This document shows positions 41,301-49,793 of a DNA stretch of 64,000 nt, one piece after another. A model generated the notes under the pieces. It worked only from the letters and a program-made list of their open reading frames with translations. It was not told the origin of the DNA and ran no database searches. Location of the stretch: assembly GCA_025201845.1 (NCBI GenBank), contig MU603954.1, positions 70,138-134,137 on the forward strand, given 5' to 3'. Numbering within the stretch: position 1 is the stretch's first letter; every line of letters starts with the position of its first letter. A program made the translations under genes and the position numbers. The DNA comes from Martensiomyces pterosporus (lineage: Eukaryota; Kickxellomycota; Kickxellomycetes; Kickxellales; Kickxellaceae).

Positions 41301-42142
41301 GGCAGCAGGCGGCCGCTGCTGGCGGCGATTCTGCGATAGTGTACTCGCCGGGGCACGTGGTACTGGGGCTACAGCAGCAAGCGGCAAAGTTGGGCAGCGC
41401 TCGGGCGTCGACGAGCGGCGATGTAGCAAGGGGCGGGAGTGGCTCGCTGCCTGCTCTCTCCCCTACTGCCTCGGTGGCAGGCAGCACATCGGCCAAAGCA
41501 CCGTTCCCGCAGCGGCCATCAACAGCGGGCGGGTCTGCTGTCGATCTAGCATCGGCGCCGCCTAGCAACGTGGCTGGACAAGGCTGGGTTAGTTTGCCCA
41601 GGCTCGATATCAAGTTTGCTGGATCGGGAGCCAGCCACAAGAGCAGTAGCGCTCAGCAGCAGCCCCCATCGGCGCCAGCTAGTCGAGTGAGGAGCCCTAC
41701 TGCGCCCTCGACTCCTGTGCCTCGGCCGCCACCGCCTACACTTGCTTCTGCCTCGTCGGTGTTTGGCGCAACTCCAACCTCGGCTGGCCGCCTTGCTCCA
41801 GGCGTGCGTGCCCGTGCTCAAAGGACAATTATTTCTCTGGCTGGGCTTGAAATACCAGAAAGCTCGGCAGCTGGCGATGAGAGTGTGGGTGAAGACGCAG
41901 TTTCGGGGCTGATATCGCCTGGGTTGGCCAGTGAGTGCTTGGACATGTTGCCTGGATATTTCGTTGGCGATGCTGGCGGGAGCGGCGGCGAGACACGGGA
42001 GTCTGTGGAGTCAGATTTTGAAGATAGCGATCAGGAAGACGATGTTGCGCCCAGCCATCTGCCAGCGCAGCTGTCACCGGAGAGTGGTGCGGGTGCCATT
42101 CTGAGGCTTGACCAGACGTCGATATTTTGCATGTCCGATTAA
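35354..42142 (+). CDS. TRAPPC11: TRAPPC11-like subunit of the TRAPP complex (foie gras and gryzun domains)
   Basis: The 2262-residue protein carries the two TRAPPC11 domains. The foie gras region includes RAWLVRYHFKLALFAECAGD near 368 (human: RHQFKIAFFSEL), the YFWACISRQYANQAAIHLL segment near 715, and FYLYLASELAEVYAEI with RDEGWSLLTS near 1035-1075 (human: YRSEGWWTLLTS). The gryzun region runs from about 1488 (SRCRVLCLPE) to ~1990 and includes EGFVFAGPRRTTLNILPG near 1945, matching human FMFSGLKQIRLRILPG. TRAPPC11 works in the metazoan TRAPPIII complex in ER-Golgi traffic and autophagy. The protein is twice the human length (1133) because of Ser/Gly/Ala-rich inserts near 50-200, 480-570 and 2030-2160. 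No frameshift or intron is needed across 6.8 kb. It is absent from S. cerevisiae in this form, as far as I know. Confidence 0.85.
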   Translation: MAELAFGQPAEDVLSTPFTRHFYPVVGVFNSPPVASPTADGEEPSLNGGGEGQQQPATPVNSQKGLSTPYSRQVARSILRYFRGSNGQAPSTGSPSPPPAASVTGASGGDTGVYGWDAAGPARAPRWQTVAFDKVDDIPRRKSRGQSVADAAGSGGSVLAGAEDNLSPRSNTSELWGEGLLSPKWIAKQQQQRPATVVSLHTLQPTQGGARAGTGNLGGADTLLAEEIARNRICLAAYGLTYTVVVIINRALADEPDTESRLVAIMQRGGLDAQQFAVCRPGTAPQFQVFLHEIERRLYAKAVGYYSDAFMRTQIKLMAIPQLPLPAQPSVSGAVYNSLVSNEQARSVSLALFSDSALVSRYSRFLPLRAWLVRYHFKLALFAECAGDRDVAQRCLWVAYLHLSTYIAEIASGAYLPPDADGAAITTDGTGAPVGWMWALNGGDSDGARSHSLRMFGKRWDEAMELLDAIHMRIVRGWLYQSQDVNSLRSAQPSPASSGGWPYGLNQSHSQAKIAAVHRSGPRAIGRVASNLSAGNVGISASSATGTNSGVAAAVTGGNGSFEPLILSAHAGEASAATEQLMGVERAHRGLLVGDERRRESAVYFIALGSETADVDLVQPIDPASDSFWWWPLGGQFAVLDLNRTRGASSRPGEAPNLALIVNSSLETTGACTMLPPTTQYDLFLTLGSRQCAEHIVSIALILKQSGFGDTSSYFWACISRQYANQAAIHLLASSNGLSFARALGMAASRMSANEPGAANGSGGAAGQQMLQARGADHSGTTASAAGKQLIDSLVGSLRQPLPKTLPSLYDISDVKPAKPTMDWQKGRPRATSTVFTGFAFDQGLGGIYAVVGPRKNSAAASTAASSAAPPARNSLNETSTLSGGSQFSELKSCPNILAETAAAAATGECIFPLWTWPENASPLFHSAALASLQRHRQRKIEDSVYLSGEPKDAKLHMRRFCASPGVENTYAAIWLVSERKVHGSSGASNDTCKLLASALACLANGSAAAKDVAHGGSIDTLIELIRGKSREGADHFYLYLASELAEVYAEIDRPGEALRIFKRLATRFRDEGWSLLTSHALQWVVKCASALADTRSVIEATVEMLSPHLVASDAERQQVASDLLDIVKSPPQPVAGSGEIEVDMTQIYSPITCHAHWRHWRLGDGTEMAYQITLDCQALEIPLQLSELVVQFGDRRFNVHIVHDQSASVSPVDVEFASSDEKARYYDISSSLEKVDGSSSGRDGYTAACNLLLSPGHISVFEGLLVLDDAWMYRGVAGNTLTLQSIAACVDTGASQTSTGVAKLRLCWPTCSPADAVESHSVSAADSVSPLLSQPGGFGDQGDGEESLNNMERLLLGNIGVSRMRDSKIGASGQLSLGVPLKRSPEELALKRAIFTRGPASSLPKNRGWLYVSPAQTAGSGDQPVASSAIARSRGRWLQLPSPPITPKLPSSVAVDAVSEGTGRRISASSVDGLMSGPSAAALAEPAFTVYSRCRVLCLPEATPTASLSVPSVAALAPAYRGEAFPLEIVVKNLHKSKPLTRVSVDVQLTSMGLSDSADSMSELDVGDSSVSARHEGTLSGRVSSTSIANMAGSRGNHARESSSRKDSNKEAAWLSTSEDGTATAGLSTERQQEIRSIEVVPADGGAAIGPKESRTVTVYVQFPSAALSSSWQSSAAGVAFVRCVARYTHDSAASAVVGERWWMAQASAQASIPTTRPLHAAAEPLPSHIVAPSMPPPSVVDGAAETRPMAVSVAANELSGDGEYCFRRPILVTLRNSGPWSVAVERIALRPPLMDMDLDSGQASADSGIPLRIQLAGSTASAGLDKGASTTVAAGGELKHVFWLDMFTSDVIRMPSEICPGTLEVWWHRADSETEDGTNRPGFATVQSRLWMKPVSLVSKDVQVESVCSAPVARVGKRLSVQYRILNPTRAVKSVEASLHAAEGFVFAGPRRTTLNILPGYVGLLSFNMLPVSVIAQQQARQQAAAAGGDSAIVYSPGHVVLGLQQQAAKLGSARASTSGDVARGGSGSLPALSPTASVAGSTSAKAPFPQRPSTAGGSAVDLASAPPSNVAGQGWVSLPRLDIKFAGSGASHKSSSAQQQPPSAPASRVRSPTAPSTPVPRPPPPTLASASSVFGATPTSAGRLAPGVRARAQRTIISLAGLEIPESSAAGDESVGEDAVSGLISPGLASECLDMLPGYFVGDAGGSGGETRESVESDFEDSDQEDDVAPSHLPAQLSPESGAGAILRLDQTSIFCMSD

Positions 42143-43398
42143 AGAAATGTGTGGAATCTGGGTGTTCCCTGCTACTCCTTGATTTCCCTGCCCCTTCCAA
42201 ATGTTCTCATGCAATTAGCCGATAGCTGGTGCGCCATTCTTGCTTGTTTTTTTTCTTTTTCTTTTGTCTCACGATGAAAATAGATAGCGTTTACGCATCG
42301 CTGATTTACTCGAGCAAATGCGCGCATGTGCATCTATGCAGCCTTGAGTAAACGCTCCGTGATTCCATCGTGCATACGCCCAAGCTCAAAGAGGCGCCCT
42401 GTGTATCTCTTGCACAACGGGAGATGTGGAGACGCAAAACCCAGCGGCTCTATTCCTGGGCAGCGCAGCAGCTTTTGACAGCAGCCGCATTATTAATCAC
42501 CAGCACGCTCTGCAGAGCGCCCTGGTAGAAATGGCGGATGCTCACAGAGGCCAGGGGCTATGCATGCGCACGGCGGGCTTTCTACGTGGAAGGTGCTGCG
42601 GCGGCGAATGCGGTGGGATATAGCGTGAGGCGCGGTGCTACGCTGCCTTGCCGCACTCGCTGCGTGGGTCTGCCTCCTGCCCTCTGCCCGCCCAAAGTCA
42701 CGGGACGGGGGATGTCTAAAGGCGGTGTCTGCAAGAGCCAGAGAGCAAGTGGCGGCATCTTGGCGGCATGAGCAGAAAATAGCTCAACAGGAGAATTTTT
42801 AGGAACACGCTTGGCACGCTCCTTCTCAGGCCCAATGAAGACCAGCCTTCTATTTTCCTTTTCCCCTGCTACCTCCGCGTTTGCCCAATGGGGGTGGAGA
42901 GTGGTTTTGAGCTAGGCGCTGATTGTTGGGGGATGCGTTGCGATGCGATGCGATGGGCGAAGGTCCCCAGCGCAGAAGAGAAGATGTGTGCTATTATTTC
43001 GTCGGCACAGCCATGGAAGGGGGAGCATCTAGCTTTAGTCGCCACCCCTGCCGGCCTTTTAGCTTTTGTTTCTTCTCCAGCGCTCTGTTTGCCTTTTATA
43101 TTACCTCTCACACTCGCACTCACACTCGCACTCGCACTCGCACTCGCACTCGCACCCCCTTCCTTTCCGTTCCTCCCCTTACGCTCTCCCTTCCTCCTCT
43201 GTACATCCCGCAGCGCGCCTTATTTGTAGCCAGCAAACCGGGGCAGTCGCTAGAGCACATATACTACTCGCATAGCAGCATAGGGTACCAGTGTGTTACC
43301 GGCTGTGGACTGATAGAGACAGAAGCCACAGCAGCAGCAACTAGCATACACAGCACATATTCTTTGGTCTGCATCGAGCAAGGACAGTCGCGGCAAGC
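42143..43398. other. intergenic, TRAPPC11 homologue to GT15 gene
   Basis: No gene is recognised in 1.26 kb. A hexanucleotide repeat lies at about 43109-43155 in a pyrimidine-rich stretch that probably belongs to the promoter or leader of the GT15 gene. Confidence 0.5.
43109..43155. repeat. hexanucleotide repeat (CACTCG/CACTCA)n
   Basis: About eight units of CACTCG with one or two CACTCA variants, some 245 bp upstream of the GT15 start codon. Confidence 0.85.
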
Positions 43399-45443
43399 AT
43401 GAAGACAAACGTAAGTCTGCAATACTGGCAGCCAGGCGCTCTCTGCACGGCGTAGAGCCAAAAGCGGAGCGCTGCATTTTGTTGTTGTTGTGGCAGCTGT
43501 AGCTGTAGCTCCAGCTATAGCTGCAATCGCATACGAGAGGACCAGTCTGGACTGGATGCCCGCACTCTGCTTTTTCAGCTGATCGTCTCGTGTAGAGGGT
43601 CGCCGTGTGGACGGAGAAGCGCATGCTTGCTTTCGTCTCCCGCGTGTCTGTCGCCACCTCTTTCCATCGTCCTCGTGCACGCCTACTAATACCGCTGTCC
43701 GCCTGTTTTCTTTTTGCTGTTGTTGTTTCTGCAATGTGCTTTGCATATACATATCGTGTTTCCACTTTGTCCTTAATTTGGGGGGGCATCCTTTTGTAGG
43801 GCTTTCGAAGATTAGCAATCCCATCCACCGCAATACTTGGCGCTGCATGCCTGTATCTGCTATGCGTAGTGCTTATTTCAAAGAGCGCCATTCGGTCTAG
43901 GGTGCAGTCCGCTGCAGATAGTGGCCCTTCCAAGTTCAATCCAATGGCAGCGGGTCAGCAGCCTGTTTCTGATGGATTTGCGTGGAAGATAAAGCCCACC
44001 CCTCAGCAGCAGCAGCCTGAAGCCACTGAGGCAGATACCAAAAGGCCGGGTGGCTCCAAGACACCGGCAGAGGGCATTAGTGGGGCTGGGCTGGCATCGA
44101 GGAACTCTACCCTCATTCCATCCATGCCTCTGGTGCGCCTGGAGGGCTGGCCGACGCAATTCCCCGAGAACTTGACCAGATACCGCGAGGATGTCCTGCG
44201 CAACAAGACGTGGGCCAGTGACTTTGAGAAGCACTCTGCTGAAATCGCTCCCTGGGTGTGGCACCACCGCGGCGAGGCAGACATTTTGCAGGAGCTCTCG
44301 CTGTCGAGCGACAAGGCTGTGGCACAAAAGGCCATGATGGACATGGTGAAGCGCGGGATTCTGCCAAACTACAACCAAAAGGCCAATGCATCGTTTGTGG
44401 TGCTCATTCGCAACCGCGAACTGGAGGAGTTCCGCTATACACTGCGCCAGCTTGAGGACCGCTTCAATCGCAAGCACCATTACCCTTACTTGTTCCTCAA
44501 CGACGAGCCCTTCTCAGAGGAGTTTATGCAGCTTATCGCCGCCAGCACAACCAGCAATGTGACGTTTGCACTGATTCCGCGCGACCACTGGTCGCTGCCC
44601 GACTTCATCGACGAGGACCGCGCCTTGGAGGCGCGCCAGCAGATGGCAGCCAACAATGTCATCTATGGCGGAAGCCTCAGCTACCGTCACATGTGCAGGT
44701 TCAACAGCGGGTTCTTCTACAAGCACCCGCTGCTGAAGAGCGTCGACTGGTACTGGCGCGTAGAGCCCGGGGTTGATTTCTACTGCGACCTGGACTACGA
44801 CCCGTTCCACTACATGCAGGACAACGGCAAGATGTACTCGTTTGTCATTGCGCTGAAGGAGCTCGAGTCGACCATTCCGACGCTGTGGGAGCACACACTG
44901 AACTACATGGCCAAGCGCAACATCTCGTCCGACCTGATGCAGTACTTTGTCGCCGAAACCGGGGACTACAACTTGTGCCATTTCTGGTCCAACTTTGAAA
45001 TTGCCTCGCTCAACTGGCTGCGGTCCGACGCGTACGAGTCGTACTTCCAGTACCTGGACACGGCCGAGGGCTTCTTCATGGAGCGGTGGGGGGATGCGCC
45101 CGTGCACTCCATTGCTGCAGGGATGCTGCTGAGCCGCGACCAGGTGCATTTCTTTGACGATATCGGGTACAAACACGCCGACTTTGCTCGGTGCCCCGAT
45201 ACTGCAACAAGCCTGAGCATGAATCTCAAGTGCCAGTGCCCGCTGAAGTTTGAGAACTTTGACACGAGCCGCGGAAGCTGCCTGCCGCAGTGGAAGGCGT
45301 ATGAGCCAAGGATGTGGTCCAACAGGGACACTGCGGAGGCGCTGCGGCTGATGAAGGAGAGGAGAAAGTACTTCCTCAACCAGGAGCCTGGAATCATCAC
45401 TGAGCGGCGGCGGTGGTATGACTTTTTCGCTGGATACCAGTAG
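43399..45443 (+). CDS. alpha-1,2-mannosyltransferase, GT15 (KRE2/MNT1/KTR) family (spliced)
   Basis: Two exons, 43399-43410 and 43800-45443, encode 551 residues. Exon 1 contributes only MKTN; exon 2 continues GFRRLAIPSTAILG and a hydrophobic stretch ending VVLIS, giving a type II signal anchor at about residues 9-31. A Ser/Gln/Pro-rich stem follows, then the GT15 catalytic domain from ~195: FVVLIRNRELEEF, YPYLFLNDEPF, SYRHMCRFNSGFFYKHPLL, and YWRVEPGVDFYCDLDYDPF near 322, whose acidic residues are the family's metal/donor site; HFWSNFEIASL lies near 398. Family members extend O- and N-linked mannans in the Golgi lumen. The first exon is inferred from the splice signals and the restored membrane anchor; without it the protein would lack an ATG and an anchor. 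The neighbouring desaturase is functionally unrelated. Confidence 0.9.
43411..43799 (+). other. GT15 gene intron following a 12-nt first coding exon
   Basis: A 389-nt intron with donor GTAAGT at 43411 and acceptor CTTTTGTAG ending at 43799, phase 0. A CTTAAT element near 43781 may be the branch site. Splicing joins MKTN to GFRRLAIP and restores a signal anchor. Confidence 0.85.
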
Positions 45444-46300
45444 TCACAGCCAGCCCACCCTCCGCTCTCCCCCTCCCTACATTTATACACCATTTCTCTC
45501 TCCCGCATATCCCTCTCTTCTAACCTCCCTTGACGCGCCGCACATACTCCCATTCTCCTAACCCGCTCGTACAAAATTAACCCGCCCCCTTTTCCACCTG
45601 TTCTACTACTGCTTTCCTTTTTGCTCTCTTTTTCTTCTTATTTGGTGACCTGTGTTATTTTTATCGGCCTTTCTTTACTGGCCTTTCCAAGAATTCTCTG
45701 TTCTTGCCGCGCATATACACTCGATGCCATCTGTGGATGTAGCTTGCCACTTGCCACTTGCTGGCGGTCAGGCGAATGCTGGCTCAGTGGGCTGCTGGGC
45801 TTTGAAAAGAAGTAACATCTCATATACACCCTACATTGGCACTCAATACATGCCATGCATGAATATCCACAGCCACCCACGGCGGCAAGTAACGGAGGAA
45901 GCACTGTGGCAGGGAGTAAAAATGCCATTTCTGGGCTGGAGTGGAGCCGCTGTTTCGTGTGCTTCTCCCACACGTTATTAGCGTGCAAGCCTTTTGGTAG
46001 TGGAGCCTAATAAGTCTGCATGCATGGGTGGGTGGGTGAGGTGGCTATACTACTATTTCCATCTAGCCAGCAATAGGGCTTGGCACAGCAGCAAGCTGAT
46101 ATTTGGCGTGGCCTCATTCAAGCTTGAAATACTGGCTTGCTCCCTCCCTCCTTAGAGGATATGGAAATAGGATAATATTTCTTGCCTTTTCTCGCCTAAA
46201 TCTGCTCCACACATTTTCGCTTTTGCATATATATACACACCCACACGCCCACACATATATACGCCCATATAGGAGGCAGCTCACACGGAGACATAGCAGG
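45444..46300. other. intergenic, GT15 gene to delta-9 desaturase
   Basis: No gene is recognised. A TATA-like element lies at 46228-46235, and a GGGTG-rich patch at about 46026-46040. The first 180 bp are pyrimidine-rich 3'UTR-like sequence. Confidence 0.5.
46228..46235 (+). promoter_or_regulatory. TATA box upstream of the desaturase gene
   Basis: TATATATA lies 73 bp upstream of the ATG at 46301, within CA-rich leader sequence. Confidence 0.5.
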
Positions 46301-47635
46301 ATGATACCTTCTTGGATCTACAACTACATCCCTACTGTTGACGGTGTGAAGAACTACTTTAGCGAGGTCTTCCCCAGCCAGCTGATGCCTGTTGGCGAGG
46401 CACCTGAGAAGACAGCCGTCGAGTCCGACAAGGATGTTTTGAAGAAGCCCGTGTACAAGCCCAAGGTCACGCCCAGGATCCACGCCTCGTTCCACGACAG
46501 ATGGTACTGGCCCTTCGCGCTGGGCATCATGGCGGCCGAGGCAGTGGCTATATTCGCCGTCTTGTTTATCAAGCTGCAGCGCAACACGGTGATATTCATG
46601 CTGCTCTACGGTGTCCTTTCGGGCATCTGCATTACTGCTGGGTACCACCGCTTGTGGGCACACAGGGCGTATAAGGCGTCGTTCCCCCTGGAGCTGTTCC
46701 TGGCCTTCTTTGGTGCCTCCAGCATCCAGGGGTCGATTATCTGGTGGGTGCAGAACCACCGCTTGCACCACAGATACACGGACACCGAGAGGGACCCCTA
46801 CAACATCAAGCGCGGGTTCTGGTATGCCCACCATGGGTGGATCCTGTTTAGGCGCAAGGAGGAGGAGCTGGGATATGTGGATATGTCCGACCTGCATGCC
46901 AACAAGATTGTGGTGTGGCAGTACAACTACTACTTCTTCATCTGCGCCTTCACATCGATAGTGCTGCCTACCGCCATCTGCGGATACTTCCTCAACGACT
47001 GGATTGGCGGCTTCTTCTGGGGCGCCGTTGCTCGCCTTGTCGGTGTGCAGCAGATCACATTCTGCGTCAACTCTGTCGCCCACACCTTTGGCACGCAGCC
47101 TTACAGCGACGAGCAGACGCCCAGGGACAACTGGCTCACAGGCATCTTCACGCTGGGCGAGGGCTACCACAACTTCCACCACGCATTCCCCAACGACTAC
47201 CGCAATGGCGTGCGCTGGTATGACATCGACCTCACCAAGTGGCTGCTGTGGGGCATGGAGCAGCTTGGGCTGGCCAGGGACCTCAAGAGATTCCCAAGGA
47301 ACGAGATCATGAAGGGCCGTGCTACCATGAAGCTCAAGTATGCGGAAAAGTTTGCCAAGAAGGTCGACTATGGAACGCCCATCGAAGAGCTGCCCATGTT
47401 CACTGAATCCGAGTTTGTTGCCGAGGTCAAGGAGAGAGGCAAGAAGTGGATCGTCATCGAAGGGTTCATCTACAACGTCGCGGATTTTATCAAGATGCAC
47501 CCGGGTGGGCCGAAGCTCATCATGAGCGGCATTGGAAAGGACATGACAAATGCGTTCAATGGCGGCGTCTATAACCACCACTACTCGGCCCGCAATCTGA
47601 TGAACTCGACCATGCGTGTGGGCAAAATCATCTAA
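46301..47635 (+). CDS. OLE1: acyl-CoA delta-9 fatty acid desaturase with C-terminal cytochrome b5 domain
   Basis: The 444-residue protein has the three histidine boxes of stearoyl-CoA desaturases: HRLWAH at 116-121, HRLHH at 153-157 and HNFHH at 290-294. Two pairs of membrane segments lie around them. A cytochrome b5 domain fills the C-terminus, with the heme-ligand motif HPGG at 400-403 and the second axial His in the YNHHYSARN region. This fused arrangement is the fungal OLE1 type. The enzyme introduces the first double bond into palmitoyl- and stearoyl-CoA in the ER, using electrons from NADH through its own b5 domain. It is shorter than S. cerevisiae Ole1 (510) mainly in the N-terminal extension. 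The start at 46301 (MIPSWIYNYIPTVDG) is preferred because the upstream in-frame residues look like leader sequence. Confidence 0.95.
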   Translation: MIPSWIYNYIPTVDGVKNYFSEVFPSQLMPVGEAPEKTAVESDKDVLKKPVYKPKVTPRIHASFHDRWYWPFALGIMAAEAVAIFAVLFIKLQRNTVIFMLLYGVLSGICITAGYHRLWAHRAYKASFPLELFLAFFGASSIQGSIIWWVQNHRLHHRYTDTERDPYNIKRGFWYAHHGWILFRRKEEELGYVDMSDLHANKIVVWQYNYYFFICAFTSIVLPTAICGYFLNDWIGGFFWGAVARLVGVQQITFCVNSVAHTFGTQPYSDEQTPRDNWLTGIFTLGEGYHNFHHAFPNDYRNGVRWYDIDLTKWLLWGMEQLGLARDLKRFPRNEIMKGRATMKLKYAEKFAKKVDYGTPIEELPMFTESEFVAEVKERGKKWIVIEGFIYNVADFIKMHPGGPKLIMSGIGKDMTNAFNGGVYNHHYSARNLMNSTMRVGKII

Positions 47636-47813
47636 GCTCGCTTTCTTGATCCAAGTGCACATCGCTGGCCCAGCTTCCCCATTTCTCTTTACTTTCGCTT
47701 GCCTTTATTTTCCACCTCTTCACAAATAAAACCATACGCTTGCACTTGCCGTTGCTAGCTTCACTCGTCTGCGCTGGAACGGCAGAAACATAGACACCCA
47801 AATTGCAAGGAGA

Positions 47814-48197
47814 ATGAGCTCCAGCGAAAACGCTACCAAGAAGGACGGGCAACAGGTGCACGCAGACAGCGGGTGCAGCAGTGCCGCCGCTCCTGCTCAG
47901 GAGGAGTTCAACCAAAAGCTCGATGACCAAGTGGCTGCTATGCAGGCGCTGCTACAGGGCCTGGCGCAGAAAGCTGATGCCGCCGAGCGCGAGGCCAACG
48001 ACGAACTCAATGGAGCCGCCACCGACAGCCCAGCAGACTCTCGCCGCCGCCAGGGCACAGTGGCCGATGCGTACAAGGACATGGTGCAGGCAGAGCACGC
48101 CATGGGGTCATTCGAGTCCCGGCTGGACGTTCTCCTGAGTCGGCTGGATAGCCTGATCGAAACACAGCAGGAGAAGAGCGCCGAGGAAAAGCAATAG
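47814..48197 (+). CDS. small coiled-coil protein, unrecognised
   Basis: The ORF of 127 residues is hydrophilic and predicted helical. A short Ser/Ala-rich N-terminus is followed by two likely coiled-coil segments, KLDDQVAAMQALLQGLAQKA near 35-54 and MVQAEHAMGSFESRLDVLLS near 91-110, ending in a Glu/Lys-rich tail. The size and layout recall small subunits of BLOC/BORC- or kinetochore-type assemblies, but I cannot place it and do not assign a function. It lies 178 bp after the desaturase stop and 140 bp before the Sec20 start, on the same strand, with an AGAATGAGC start context. It may be a real gene given its coherent heptad-like composition; chance is the alternative. Confidence 0.55.
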   Translation: MSSSENATKKDGQQVHADSGCSSAAAPAQEEFNQKLDDQVAAMQALLQGLAQKADAAEREANDELNGAATDSPADSRRRQGTVADAYKDMVQAEHAMGSFESRLDVLLSRLDSLIETQQEKSAEEKQ

Positions 48198-48255
48198 GCG
48201 CTGCTCTATTTTGTTAATAGTTTTATAGACGTGAGGGGGCTCCTCTTGGCACCGC

Positions 48256-48306
48256 TTGCCTTTCCTTGCCTTTCCTTTCCTTGCCTTTCCTTTATCCTGC
48301 CTTTCC
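48256..48306. repeat. imperfect TTGCCTTTCC repeat
   Basis: Several imperfect copies of a pyrimidine-rich decamer lie between the coiled-coil gene and Sec20, probably within the Sec20 promoter or leader. Confidence 0.7.
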
Positions 48307-48337
48307 AGTTTGCAGCTATATTTCAATTTTGAGAGAA

Positions 48338-49793
48338 ATGCCAAGCAACAGTATTTTGGACGAACTTGGCGTTGCGCAGAGCCAGCTTAGCGACGAGCTC
48401 AATGAAGTAGAGACGGACATTACGCTGCTTCGGCAGTTTACCGGGACGCGCGAGGAGCACCAGCAATTCTCAGACTCCATCCGTGGCCAGCAGCGGGCGG
48501 TCGAGCGTGTTCTGGAGCAACTGGCTTTGGACGCTGAAGACTGCGACGATGCGAAGCAGCAGGCAGAGCTGGCCGCGTTTATCACCCAAACGGAGGCACG
48601 CGTAAAGGCACTCCAGCGCTCTTTCCGGTCAGCTCTTTTGCAATACCCGTGGCCAGCAGCGGGCGGTCGAGCGTGTTCTGGAGCAACTGGCTTTGGACGC
48701 TGAAGACTGCGACGATGCGAAGCAGCAGGCAGAGCTGGCCGCGTTTATCACCCAGACGGAGGCACGCGTAAAGGCACTCCAGCGCTCTTTCCGGTCAGCT
48801 CTTTTGCAATACCAAGCCAACGCTGCGAGCACAGCCAAGAAGGAGAGAGAGCTGCTGCTTAGCGGTGCAGCGACCCCTGCCGAGCTGCGCAAGCGGAAGG
48901 CACGCACGGGCAATGCTGTGGTTAATGCGGCTTCTGATGTGACAACGGCACTGCAGGAGACCGTGAGCATGATGAACGAGGAGATCGAGAAGAGCGTCAA
49001 GAACATCACGGCGCTGCAGGATTCGTCGGAGAAGCTGAAGAAGACGAAGGAGCAGCACATCACGTTGGATGCCGTCATGAAGACGTCGAGGAACCTGATA
49101 AAGTCGCTCGAGCAGGCAGACGCCATGGACCGCTGGCTGATGCTTGGCGGCATGCTGCTCTTCTCGCTGGTGGTGTTCAATATCTTGCGCAAGAGAATAT
49201 GGATCCCTGGGCTGTCTACCTTGTTTGCCCTTATTCGGTACTTGGTTCTTGGCGGTGGGCGTGAAAAGGCGGGTGCTTTGACGTCACCGGTTCTTGAATC
49301 CGTTGTCTCGCCGCTTGTCTTGGCAACGACATCCCCCTTGGTGGCGTCATTGGTTCCTACGACCACTATTGCAGCAGCAGTTGCAAGCGGGTTGATGTCT
49401 GATGCAGAAATAAGTAACAGCAGTACGCCCACTAGCCCCACTGCCACGACCATTGGCAATGCCCTCCCAACATACACCATTGACACACTCAGCAGCACTG
49501 CCAGCGTTGAAGCGCTGCCAGATCCAGCGGCGCCAGTTGACGAGACCAGTGCAGAGAATACCAGCATCGCTGCGGTGCTGTCATCATCTGAGCATCCCGA
49601 CTCCTCTACATCAGAGTATCAGGAAAATCAAGAGGAAGAGCAGCAGCAGCAGCAAGAGCAGCAGCAAGAAGAGCAGCAGCAAGGGGAGCAGCCTCAGCAA
49701 GAGCATCCGCAAATACATGTCCCAATTAACTTTCCGAACCGTCGCAGGCTCTACACTATGCCAGTCGAAAAGCCCGTTCATGAAGAGCTATGA
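48338..49793 (+). CDS. SEC20: Sec20-type SNARE (BNIP1 family), reading frame broken by a 166-bp tandem duplication
   Basis: The start is ATG 48338. The first part (residues 1-103) is helical. At 48647 a duplicated 166-bp segment shifts the frame, and the original frame ends at 48703. The second part continues in the correct frame from within the second copy to 49793. It contains the Sec20 SNARE region (SDVTTALQETVSMMNEEIEK, LKSSR-like MKTSRNLIKSLEQAD) and one membrane helix (WLMLGGMLLFSLVVFNIL). A ~190-residue Ser/Gln/Glu-rich luminal tail follows, ending in HEEL, which resembles the HDEL of yeast Sec20. Counting the duplicated segment once gives 429 residues. Sec20 is the Qb SNARE for Golgi-to-ER retrograde vesicles. 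Either the allele is mutated or the duplication is an assembly error. Confidence 0.85.
48481..48646. repeat. 166-bp tandem duplication, copy 1 (inside Sec20)
   Basis: Copy 1 of a head-to-tail duplication; copy 2 is 48647-48812. Both start CCGTGGCCAGCAGCGGGCGG. I saw one difference, CCCAAACG here against CCCAGACG in copy 2, which is synonymous (Gln/Thr codons). The length is not a multiple of three. Confidence 0.95.
48647..48812. repeat. 166-bp tandem duplication, copy 2 (inside Sec20)
   Basis: Directly adjoins copy 1 with no N gap. Downstream of it the Sec20 reading frame continues normally. Confidence 0.95.

Noticed and set aside
40333..41640. Long minus-strand open frame (about 435 codons) opposite the TRAPPC11 homologue
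   Set aside because: Antisense shadow; the gryzun domain is on the plus strand.
46196..47662. Long minus-strand open frame (about 488 codons) opposite the desaturase
   Set aside because: Antisense of the histidine-box desaturase with no recognisable content.
48481..48812. Splicing that would remove exactly one copy of the Sec20 duplication
   Set aside because: Exact removal by a GT-AG intron needs AGGT in the repeated unit, which is absent, so conventional splicing cannot restore the frame precisely.
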